This document shows, piece after piece, positions 23,223 through 32,725 of a DNA stretch of 60,000 bases (position 1 is the first letter of the stretch; each line of letters begins with the position of its first letter). This DNA comes from Bolinopsis microptera. Lineage: Eukaryota > Ctenophora > Tentaculata > Lobata > Bolinopsidae. The translations under genes and the position numbers were made by a program. The notes under the pieces were generated by a model that saw only the letters and a program-made list of their open reading frames with translations, was not told the DNA's origin and made no database searches. The stretch lies in assembly GCF_026151205.1 (NCBI RefSeq), contig NC_087075.1, positions 8,547,303 to 8,607,302 of the forward strand, read 5' to 3'.

Positions 23223-24878
23223 CTGCCGTTCCCTGAGAAAACGCATTAAGTCACATCGAAGTCATTTTGAGAAAATGGGACAAACGTGTTCGTCGTTTTT
23301 TAAGTAATTTTATTTGCATAAACGGGGTTAATTTTGACATCTATTTGTAAATAAATTATTGTCATATGTCCTAAACATGCTTAAAAGCATAAATTCACCA
23401 ATACTGATCTACAAAAACCATTTTCCTCCAGAATAACTGAACTATTTTCCCATCCGCATTGGACTTAATGCCTTTTCTGAGGGAATTGCGGACTTAATGC
23501 CTTTTATCAGGATCGATTTCAACCGATTCCTCTCTAGAAAGGCAGTAAGTCCATTTTTTCTCAGATAAAGTCAACACAGAAAATACAACATTTCTATATT
23601 TTTGATCATATCTTTGCAATATAATTATGTGGGCCTCCTGTGTATTGCAAGTAAGTAATATTGACGAAAAATGGATAATTTTTCGCTCAAAATGCCTATA
23701 ACTTCTTAAATATCGAATATTTTGGAATAATTTTTACAGCATCGTATTCAGCTCGGTCAGACGCATTAATTTGGGTAAAAATATTTAAACATACAATATT
23801 TAAAGCACCAAATTTTTCAAAAAATGTTTCAATAATTCACACAAGGGGGGACCCTTGTGTTCAGGTTCAAAAATTATGAAAATAATATTTCTTTAAATTT
23901 TGAAATATTACTACCAAAATTTTTTGCTTGCTGAGCTGACCACATAAAAATTGTTTCGATATAACTAAAACTGTGGAAGTTATAGGCCAAAAACTATACA
24001 AACTGCAAATTTTTGATAAATTTTCGATAAATTTTCGATAATTGTCGCGACAAATAGCGCTGGATAGCGACAACTAGCGCTAAGCAATAGCCAGCGAAAA
24101 ATTTTTGCGATATTACTCGTCAGCTAGCGCTGGCCAGCGCTAGCCATCGCTAGCCAGCGCTGGCCATCGCTAGCCAGCACTGGCCATCGCTGGCCAGCGC
24201 AATGTATCAAAATCATATAATTATAATTGCGATATTACTCGTCAGCCAGCGCTAGCCAGCGCTGGCCAGCGCTGGCCAGCGCAATGTATCAAAATCATAT
24301 ACTTGCGATATTACTCGTCAGCCAGCGCTAACCAGCGCTAACCAGCGCTAGCCAGCGCTAGCCAGCGCTGGCTAGCGCTGGTTAGCACCAAATTTTTCAA
24401 AAAATGTTTCAATAATTCACACAAGGGGGGACCCTTGTGTTCAGGTTCAAAAATTATGAAAATAATATTTCTTTAAATTTTGAAATATTACTACCAAAAT
24501 TTTTTGCTTGCTGAGCTGACCACATAAAAATTGTTTCGATATAACTAAAACTGTGGAAGTTATAGGCCAAAAACTATACAAACTGCAAATAAAGTCTGGA
24601 CTTAATGCCTTTTCTCAGGGAATCTCAAGGAACAGAAAAAGTTTCCTCAGAGAAGGCATTACAAATGGACTTAATGCCTTTTCTCAGGGAAAGTTTTGGA
24701 ATAACGAGCTAAATATTCACGTTTTGTGTGACTTAATGCCTTTCGCGGCAGCTAAAACAGTATTTTGATAACTTGATTCATAGCTTAAGTTGTAGAGAAT
24801 CTTCTCCTGAAAATTTTGGTACCAATATCTCAAAATTTCGAAAAAATGGACTTAATGCGTTTTCTCAGGGAACGGCAG
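23223..24878. mobile_element. 1.66-kb TIR element present in only one palindrome arm
   Basis: The ends are CTGCCGTTCCCTGAGAAAAC and the exact complement, flanked by TACA on both sides (23,219-23,222 and 24,879-24,882). The mirror position in the other arm (TGTA at 26,852-26,855) has a single TACA and no insert, a true empty site. The interior repeats GGACTTAATGCCTTTTCTCA several times, carries a ~205-bp direct duplication (23,803-24,008 and 24,388-24,592), and contains its own block of AGCGCTGGC satellite (24,055-24,387). It encodes no recognisable protein. Confidence 0.85.
23803..24592 (+). repeat. ~205-bp direct duplication around satellite
   Basis: The block beginning CACCAAATTTTTCAAAAAAT and ending ACTATACAAACTGCAAAT occurs at about 23,803-24,008 and again at 24,388-24,592, almost unchanged. 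Satellite DNA lies between the two copies, as expected if satellite was inserted with duplication of its surroundings or moved by unequal exchange. Confidence 0.85.
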
Positions 24879-25370
24879 TACAATCGTCTGCTAGCGTTGG
24901 CTTACTAGCTGGGCGGAGCTCAACTTACTGGGCGGCGCTCAGCCTGTCATTCCGCGGGATCTCTATTATATGTTTATCTCTATTCTATGTTTATAAACAT
25001 AGTAGCCTGCGGTCCCCAGTATGTGGCTCAGTATGCAGTATGCAATACACCGCTATATTAGCAGACTTTGATTCACGATGTCAATCCTTCGCAGCTCGGT
25101 GAGGCACAGTGGTGCATCTCGCCGATCTACCGAAGTGTGGTTGCGAGAAGCATTATTTGATGCGCGCGCGACCCAGTAGTGCATCGCGCTACAATAGCAG
25201 ACTTTACTCAACGCGCTAAATTCTATTACATATATATTATGCGCGGCGCTCTTTTCGATCGTGAATCCTAGTAAGGTCAGGAAACCTTACTGGATGCACA
25301 AAATGATCATAGTGCAAATAAACTTCGGCTAACTGCTAACTAAGCAGCAGTTTCTTTGCACTATAGTTAA

Positions 25371-26499
25371 CGGGTGATACTCGTAAAATATTTGTTCCAA
25401 CTCGGCGCGCGTCCTGGAAGGTTATAAACCTACAACACTATGGTTCTCCTGTGTCGTGCGCGGCGGGTAAGATCATACAACGCGTTGCGTATGACAACAA
25501 TGTCCTTAATTCTCCTCCAGACCCAGAAAAGCTTACCGGCTGGCCGTGGTACTAGAGGTGGTTGTTTTTCGATGGCACGTGTGTCAGCGCGCGTGACGTA
25601 ACGTTCACTGCATGATCGCTCGCTCGCTCGCGTGAATTACAATCTGGAGTCATGACAACGACATTACTTCGCAAAGTTTAAAAGCTGCGATCTTTTATTT
25701 AGCCCAAAATCAAACTTTTCGCGATAATTCAAAATCTACATTGTTTTGAATTTGGCTCCTAGGGAGCCTACTTTAGTTTTACGAGACGGACATTTTGTGA
25801 CATTAAGTGACCGTTGAGCCACACTTCTTGACAAATTTTGTTTAGAATAACGACCCAATCATAAGGTAAAAAGTGTAAGCTGTATTTTAACGGCTAACTT
25901 TAGTTCACAGTTCATCTAAGTCATCCAAGTTTGGAGGAATTATACGGCTACTTTTGTGATTCTTTACAGTCTTGAACGATAATACCTTGCTACGTGTCAA
26001 CTGGGCCCAGAAAACCTTACTGTTAGGGGCCTAACTTCGGAAGTAAAAGAGATAAAAACGTCCGGTTTTCAACAAAATGTCCGTCTCGTAAAACTAAAGT
26101 AGGCTCCCTAGGAGCCAAATTCAAAACAATGTAGATTTTGAATTATCGCGAAAAGTTTGATTTTGGGCTAAATAAAAGATCGCAGCTTTTAAACTTTGCG
26201 AAGTAATGTCGTTGTCATGACTCCAGATTGTAATTCACGCGAGCGAGCGAGCGATCATGCAGTGAACGTTACGTCACGCGCGCTGACACACGTGCCATCG
26301 AAAAACAACCACCTCTAGTACCACGGCCAGCCGGTAAGCTTTTCTGGGTCTGGAGGAGAATTAAGGACATTGTTGTCATACGCAACGCGTTGTATGATCT
26401 TACCCGCCGCGCACGACACAGGAGAACCATAGTGTTGTAGGTTTATAACCTTCCAGGATGCGCGCCGAGTTGGAACAAATATTTTACGAGTATCACCCG
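25371..26499. mobile_element. Innermost TTAA foldback element
   Basis: 1,129 bp flanked by TTAA at 25,367-25,370 and 26,500-26,503. The arms of about 430 bp are almost perfect inverted repeats starting CGGGTGATACTCGTAAAATA, and they enclose a unique centre of about 270 bp (25,800-26,071). TTAA targets are typical of piggyBac and Kolobok elements. The centre has no recognisable coding region. Confidence 0.8.
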
Positions 26500-26959
26500 T
26501 TAACTATAGTGCAAAGAAACTGCTGCTTAGTTAGCAGTTAGCCGAAGTTTATTTGCACTATGATCATTTTGTGCATCCAGTAAGGTTTCCTGACCTTACT
26601 AGGATTCACGATCGAAAAGAGCGCCGCGCATAATATATATGTAATAGAATTTAGCGCGTTGAGTAAAGTCTGCTAATATAGCGGTGTATTGCATACTGCA
26701 TACTGAGCCACATACTGGGGACCGCAGGCTACTATGTTTATAAACATAGAATAGAGATAAACATATAATAGAGATCCCGCGGAATGACAGGCTGAGCGCC
26801 GCCCAGTAAGTTGAGCTCCGCCCAGCTAGTAAGCCAACGCTTGCAGACGATTGTAGATGTAGGTTTATAACCGTTCCTTTACATATAAATGCGCACCGAG
26901 TTGGACTTGGATTTGAAAAAATATTTCCAATTTTACGAGTATTACCCGCGTTAAGCGCA

Positions 26960-28930
26960 AATATATTGCGCTGGTCAGTCAGCGTCAGCTGACGATAAAT
27001 AATATCGCTAATATTTGATTTTGGTATATTGCACTGGGCAGCACTAACCAGCGCTAGCCATCGATTAATATCGCAAATATTTGATTTTTATAACTTGCAC
27101 TACCTAGCGCTGGTTGACGAGTAATATTGCAAATATATGATTTTGATGCATTGCGCTGGCCAGTGATGGCCAGCGCTGGCTAGCGCTAGCTAGCGCTGGC
27201 CAGCGCTAGCTGACGAGTAATAATAATATCGCAAACATTTTGCACTGGCTATCGATGGCCAGCGCTGGCTGCCGAGTAATATCGCAATTAAATGATTTTA
27301 ATACATTACGCTGGCCAGCGCTAGCTGACGAGTAATATCGCAAACATTTTGCGCTGGCTATCGATGGCCAGCGCTGGCTAGCGCTGGCTGACGAGTAATA
27401 TCGCAATTATAATTATATGATTTTGATACATTGCGCTGGCCAGCGATGGCCAGCGCTGGCTAGCGCTGGCTAGCGCTGGCTAGCGCTGGCTAGCGCTGGC
27501 TAGCGCTGGCTGACGAGTAATATCGCAAGTATATGATTTTGATACATTGCGCTGGCCAGCGCTGGCCAGCGCTGGCTAGCGCTGGCTATCGATGGCCAGC
27601 GCTGGCTAGCGCTGGCTGACGAGTAATATCGCAATTATAATTATATGATTTTGATACATTGCGCTGGCCAGCGATGGCCAGCGCTGGCTAGCGATGGCCA
27701 GCGCTGGCTAGCGCTGGCTAGCGCTGGCTAGCGCTGGTTAGCGCTGGTTAGCGCTGGCTGACGAGTAATATCGCAATTATAATTATATGATTTTGATACA
27801 TTGCGCTGGCCAGCGATGGCCAGCGCTGGCTAGCGCTGGCTAGCGCTGGCTAGCGCTGGCTAGCGCTGGCTAGCGCTGGCTAGCGCTGGCTAGCGCTGGC
27901 TAGCGCTGGCTGACGAGTAATATCGCAAGTATATGATTTTGATACATTGCGCTGGCCAGCGCTGGCCAGCGCTGGCTAGCGCTGGCTATCGATGGCCAGC
28001 GCTGGCTAGCGCTGGCTGACGAGTAATATCGCAATTATAATTATATGATTTTGATACATTGCGCTGGCCAGCGATGGCCAGCGCTGGCTAGCGATGGCCA
28101 GCGCTGGCTAGCGCTGGATAGCGCTGGCCAGCGCTGGTTAGCGCTGGTTAGCGCTGGCTGACGAGTAATATCGCAATTATAATTATATGATTTTGATACA
28201 TTGCGCTGGCCAGCGATGGCCAGCGATGGCCAGCGCTGGCTAGCGCTGGCTAGCGCTGGCTAGCGCTGGCTAGCGCTGGCTAGCGCTGGCTAGCGATGGC
28301 TAGCGATGGCTAGCGCTGGCCAGCGCTAGCTGACGAGTAATATCGCAAAAATTTTGCGCTGGCTATTGCTTAGCGCTTGCCAGCGCTGGCCAGCGCTAGT
28401 TGTCGTTATCCAGCGCTATTTGTCGCGACAATTATCGAAAATTTATCGAAAATTTATCAAAAATTGATCTGTGCGCTGGTTAGCGCTGGATAGCGCTGGC
28501 CAGCGCTGGCCAGCGCTGGCTAGCGCTGGATAGCGACAACTAGCGCTGGCCAGCGCTAGTTGTCGCCATCCAGCGCTAGTTGTCGCTATCCAGCGCTAGC
28601 CAGCGCTGGCCAGCGCGCTAGTTATCGAACTGTTTTCTGCGATGGCCAGTTGCGCTGGCCATCGCAAACTATCGCGTGCGACAGTGTCGCATAGCCAGCG
28701 ACAACTAGCGCTGGATAGCGACAACCAGCGCTGGATGGCGACAACTAGCGCTGGATGGCGACAACTAGCGCTGGATAGCGACAATTATCGAACAAATATA
28801 TTTAGCGCTGGCCAGCGTTATCCAGCGCTGGATAGCGACAACTAGCGCTGGATGGCGACAACTAGCGCTGGATAGCGCTAGTTGTCGCCATCCAGCGCTA
28901 GTTGTCGCGTTTTGACTATCGCAAAAGAAC
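26960..28930 (-). repeat. AGCGCTGGC satellite, right arm (expanded)
   Basis: Same unit set as the left arm but more than twice as long. Pure runs of GCTGGCTAGC (for example 27,450-27,510 and 27,815-27,910) alternate with the spacer TGACGAGTAATATCGCAA followed by an AT-rich stretch ending GATACATTGCGCTGG. Spacers recur every 120-220 bp. The left and right arms have diverged mainly by changes in copy number. Confidence 0.9.
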
Positions 28931-29440
28931 CCATAAACGTTATCGTGATCAATTAAGTTAATTGTTCGAAGTCATTAATTACTCAGTTTACTCTGAATTT
29001 GTCAAGTTAATGATACAATTTTGATTCAGATATTCGACAATATGATAGCTTTATAAAGATAATGTAGGAATAAGAAATGTTGAAGTTTCACTCACAAACT
29101 TTGGAGTTTCTCTGGAAGAAGTCATGTCGTCATCTTTCAACCAAAATTCTGCTCCAGTTCTGCTTTCTTCGGAACAGACGTGTTCCCTTAGCTCGATATC
29201 CGACTAGGGAACCCAGATATCATTATTATTTTTAAAACATTTGTTTTATTAATTTGTTATCCATTTCCAAAAACAGCTGCGTGTTAAGTTAGTAATTATT
29301 TTATCGAATGAAATAAAATAATAACTCACCCTAGCACAAAAACCACATTCTCTGCATTCTCCAACACGTCGCCTCCGTTTCTTCCTAGATGTCGACAATT
29401 GACCCAGAGGTTCAGTCCTCTCTCCGTCCGAATTCATCAT

Positions 29441-30477
29441 CAAACCAATCCCCAGAAAAAGAAGAGCCCATCTTTTAAGGCGACAGTATGTCATGTAATA
29501 GTGTATCTTCCTGTGTGAATGAATCAGATTTCTACGCTCGGATAATAGAACGAACATCAAGATTCAAGACTTTGCATTAAGAAAATTGAGGTAACGACAA
29601 GATAACTTCTGAAACATTTATTGGAAATGAGTAAATGGTAAATCATAAGAAATAAATACATTTATAAAATTTCGACGTAAAGTTTTAAGAGTCTGGTCGG
29701 CCGAAAAGGTGAATTATAATGACCTTTTATTTGATCATTGTTAATGGACTAGTCCGGCGTGCGCTACTTCGTACCTCGTGCCTCGGGCTACTTCGAAGAA
29801 ATTTAGACGAGTAACAGCCGTCAACCTTGTATAAGTTCCAATTTCTACAACTGTACTAAAATACTATGCTGATATACTACAACTCAAATATAACTAAGCA
29901 GAATAGTGCGAACCTTGAGAATAAGATTAAACAAAATAACTCTGATCCAGACGACACTTACCTAAGACCTCAAGATATGAAGAAAAGAGACTCTCCAGAA
30001 ACGCAACTGCTCACAAATATATAAGCTATTTCACAAAGACAAAGACTGAGCACTAATTTTAAGGGACAGTCGTCTAATTGAGGTAAGGAGCATCATCTTT
30101 CATTGGTTATTATATAAACAATTCTCCCGCACATTGTTGCTTAATTCCTCTAGATCTTTTGATATGATTGTAATAAGTAGAAAATATCTAGAAAATATCT
30201 AGACCCGTCCTAACAACGCGAACGGATACAAGTAAAATGTAACAATTGACTGCAACGGTAGTTCGTATTTATTTTTAACCTCGGTTGGCTGGCAAGTTAA
30301 CTGTCGTGTTTCTTTTGAAACACACCACCTGTTCACAATTATACCTTATCAAGTTATCAAACAAAGACTAATTTCATGAGGGCTATAGTCCTCTATTGAA
30401 GTAAAAAGCCTTATCTAAATCTTTCATTGGTTATTATATTTTAAAAATTCCTCGCACACTGTTCAATTTGTCTAGAT
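29441..30477. other. Upstream region of the polymerase, inside the right TIR
   Basis: No gene was seen. It should hold the polymerase promoter. Two diverged copies of a ~130-bp subterminal segment (TCTTTCATTGGTTATTATA ... AAGTAGAAAATATCTAG) lie at about 30,090-30,200 and 30,405-30,510, and a fragment is present near 12,598. GCGCTACTTCGTA-type motifs near 29,758-29,800 reappear outside the element at 31,320-31,400. Confidence 0.55.
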
Positions 30478-31232
30478 CTTCTGATATAATTGTAAAAAGT
30501 AGAAAATATCTAGACCAGTCTTGTCAAAAGTTTAAATTTTAGTCAAATACAATACACAGCTGTTACGGTAACTGTGTTGTACATGGTTCATGGTTATACA
30601 ATGACGTATTATTCTTGAGGCTGTAGAGTAACCATTCTGAGAGTACTCTTTATAAACTAGATTTCATAATATATATAAAACAGTCAGTGTTACGTGACCG
30701 ACTACAATCAAAAGAATTAAAAACGGTAAGCTTAAGTTTAAATTGAATAATAATTAGGTGAACCAGAGAAAAAATTGTACGCAACACACAACTGAACGCT
30801 AAGTAGTAGTGTAAGATACGTTCCAGGTGTTGTCCTAAACTGCACACTTCTAGCTAGCAAGAAAACAACAAATTTCACATAAGTGAAAGTCACTATATCA
30901 CTTTATCAGTACATTGTACAGAGGTCGCCTCAAACCAGATGTTAATAATGTCGATAGACAACTGATGTAATTGTACGTGAACGTGTACACTATACATTTA
31001 ACGACTTCTGCTGTGTGATGAATGTATTATGTAGGGTTAGATTGCTTGAATATGGGTTAAACTAGGTTAAAATGTGTACCATAATAATATAATCACATTG
31101 GAGAACGACTCCGACTGGGATTCGAACTTGTAACCTCTGGCTAAAATGTGGCAGATTAGTCAACTGTGCTAAAGCTAAATGTGCCTCAATTTTAGGGGTA
31201 AACGGAGCTCGAAAAAATCCTCTTACACTACT
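30478..31232 (-). repeat. Right Polinton TIR (~755 bp)
   Basis: Inverted partner of 10,049-10,803. It ends with TCTTACACTACT at 31,232, immediately followed by the TGTAAC duplication (31,233-31,238). It carries the mirror tRNA-like boxes at 31,118-31,171. Confidence 0.92.
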
Positions 31233-31238
31233 TGTAAC

Positions 31239-32700
31239 GCGATGCTTCACATTAGCTACACAGTACACAGTACACATAGCCATGTGTCTACGCGTACTGC
31301 AGACGCGCTTGTTTCACTTGACGGATGTTACTCGTCTAAATTTCTTCGAAGTACGATGTAGCTATAGCGCGCACCGCTTTCCTCTCGAAAGTGCTACGAA
31401 GTAGCGCGCGCCGGGCCAGACCATTAACAATGGTCAAGTTTATAACCTACCAAGACGCGTGCCGAGTTTGGAGTTCATGGATGGCTCTATCCAGAGCCCT
31501 TGCGCTTACATAGCTACATAACAGTAGCGCGTTGCTCTAACCAGAGCCCTCTCGCTTGCAGTAGCGCGTAGACACATGGCTATGTGAAGTAGCGCGCGCC
31601 CGCCTCACGGCGCGAAAGCACATGGTTAGGTGAAGTTCATGGACGCAATTTTACGAATATTTTGGAAAACTTTGTAGAGCAACGATCTGAAAGGGTTGAC
31701 ATCGTCAAATAAACAAATACTTTACAAGTATCACCCGTTAATAATCACTGAGCGGCTCTCAAGCTCAGCTTACCCGAGGACCCCAGGCTATAATATAATG
31801 TTAATAAACATAAAGATTCGGTGGAACGAGCGCCGCTCAGTCGCAGTCTTAGAAAACTTTACTTGCTTATATTTATCTCTGAAAGTTAAAGAGATAGACA
31901 TTTCCGTTTAAAAAAAGTAAAACTAAAGTATAAGCTCCACACACCACTGCAGGAGCAAAATTTGAAACAACGTAGGTTTAATTGCAAAGGTATCCAGAAA
32001 AGTCTCTGGGGCGAATAAAAGCGCTCCTACTAAATCGTTCGCCCAAATTTGGCTGAATTACGTCACGTGCTGCTTATTGAATATTGAAAATGGAATGCTT
32101 ATGCTTCACGCGTTACGTTCAACTTAATGTTGCGCGCCAGCTCAATCCGTTTTGTTGGGGACCGGCCCGAAGTACCAGCCAATGTTTACTCAAAAAATAA
32201 TATATATAATAAGTGTTATCAATTCAAACTCAAAACTCACTAAAGATTAGATCTCATTAAAACGATTAATATGTATATCATGGAGCTTGTCGAACAAAGC
32301 ATAGCTGAGCACATATAAAGTTGCCTTTAGTTAAAATTATCATATTAATGCCCTTTTATAGTTGTAGAGTGGAAACAGGCGCATAGCTACGGCTAGCTAG
32401 CTATTCCAAAATTTTTTAAATTGAATTTGAACGACTGTTATCAGTCGCATAGCGTCATGCCTTTTTTGCTGGCGAATTGATGGCAGTGTAACTGAGATGG
32501 TATGCAGTGAGATTGATTCTGTGATGGCGTGCTTATGAGACAGAGATATTATTAGCATTGCGGTTGATGTTGCGCTCTGATTTCCTTAGTCCCGTTATAT
32601 TGTATAACATAAAGTTGGGCCATTCGTCTGCAATGCCCTCGTTTTGTTGATCAATGAGCATGTTTTTTATGCACCTTTTGTAGATGTTAAGGTTGAATAG
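31239..32700. other. Repeat-rich intergenic region
   Basis: No gene was seen. It contains GTAGCGCGCGCC/CGAAGTAGC motifs repeated at 31,330-31,620, an inverted TTAA-element end (CAAGTATCACCCGTTAA near 31,726-31,742) and a diverged copy of the ~85-bp module at 31,771-31,843. The 3' untranslated part of the LINE probably occupies the right end. Confidence 0.5.
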
Positions 32701-32725
32701 ACTTGGCAAGGAAGTTGCTGCGACA

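Larger units (their letters stand above)
23124..26950. mobile_element. TTAA-flanked inverted-repeat block (middle shell)
   Basis: The ends are CGCGGGTGATACTCGTAAAATT and an inverted match with one change, each bordered by TTAA (23,120-23,123 and 26,951-26,954). The terminal motif is the same family as the solo end at 8986 and the inner element at 25,371. Flanks outside TTAA are also mutually inverted, so TTAA could be a target duplication or simply part of the larger palindrome. No ORF of note. Confidence 0.65.
22276..28938. mobile_element. 6.65-kb palindromic element inserted in a polymerase intron
   Basis: The element proper is 22,282-28,932. Its ends are GGGTTCTTTTGCGATAGTC and the exact complement, and a 6-bp duplication ATAAAC (22,276-22,281 and 28,933-28,938) flanks it. 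The two arms are near-complementary through about 2-3 kb: an outer zone of AGCGCTGGC satellite, then nested TTAA-flanked blocks meeting at a centre near 25,937. The arms are not equal in length. The right arm has a longer satellite zone (26,960-28,930, against 22,282-23,118 on the left) and the left carries an extra 1.66-kb insertion. No transposase was found. The superfamily cannot be assigned from a 6-bp duplication alone. Confidence 0.85.
10899..29440 (-). pseudogene. Polinton type B DNA polymerase with zinc fingers and OTU-like module, disrupted
   Basis: Family B polymerase, probably protein-primed, with about 1,450 codons in these exons (transcription order): 29330-29440, 29096-29203, 22138-22212, 19806-21966, 19530-19682, 19342-19422, 18947-18989 plus 17250-17418 (one exon split by an insertion), 16387-17027, 12298-12351, 11945-12085, 11649-11805, 11386-11529, 10899-11212. 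The start ATG at 29,440 is the first one in frame with the Cys/His cluster CRECGFCAR. The large exon carries a C2H2 finger, an OTU-like cysteine protease module (D-K-K-C near 21,225 and H-F-S-F-V further on), a second zinc finger, then exonuclease motifs FDIE, NGARYD and YNNMDV. Later exons give motif A (GFDANALYL), the conserved YHGCFYHGC segment, motif B (KLLGN...YG) and motif C (DTDSLY, split by an intron). Breaks: a Harbinger-like insertion in the exon after motif A, and a single-base frame change inside motif B near 12,080. This many introns is unusual for a Polinton polymerase. Confidence 0.9.
10049..31232. mobile_element. Polinton/Maverick-type element, 21.2 kb, with nested insertions
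   Basis: The left end reads AGTAGTGTAAGAGGATTTTT. The right end is its exact reverse complement, ending at 31,232. A 6-bp duplication TGTAAC flanks both. Long TIRs starting with AG, a 6-bp duplication and a family B DNA polymerase are the defining traits of Polintons. Unlike standard Polintons, I can find no integrase, packaging ATPase, adenain-like protease or capsid gene. The only recognisable Polinton gene is the intron-rich polymerase. Removing the 6.65-kb palindrome, the 1.5-kb Harbinger-like element and the satellite-filled intron leaves roughly 9 kb. It is therefore either a polymerase-only derivative or an element whose other genes were lost or replaced. The polymerase is broken, so this copy is not autonomous. 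Confidence 0.9.

Noticed and set aside
24553-25102. Plus-strand ORFs containing repeated Gly-Leu-Asn-Ala-Phe-Ser-Gln-Gly
   Set aside because: They translate the repeated GGACTTAATGCCTTTTCTCA motif of the 1.66-kb element and run across element borders.
22369-28845. Ser/Ala/Trp-rich ORFs resembling small secreted proteins
   Set aside because: They lie in the AGCGCTGGC satellite, recur in mirror form in both arms, and change with repeat copy number.
10049-31232. A retroviral-type integrase or capsid gene in the Polinton
   Set aside because: I looked on both strands for integrase zinc-finger/DDE, ATPase P-loop and protease patterns and saw none. Absence by eye is not proof.
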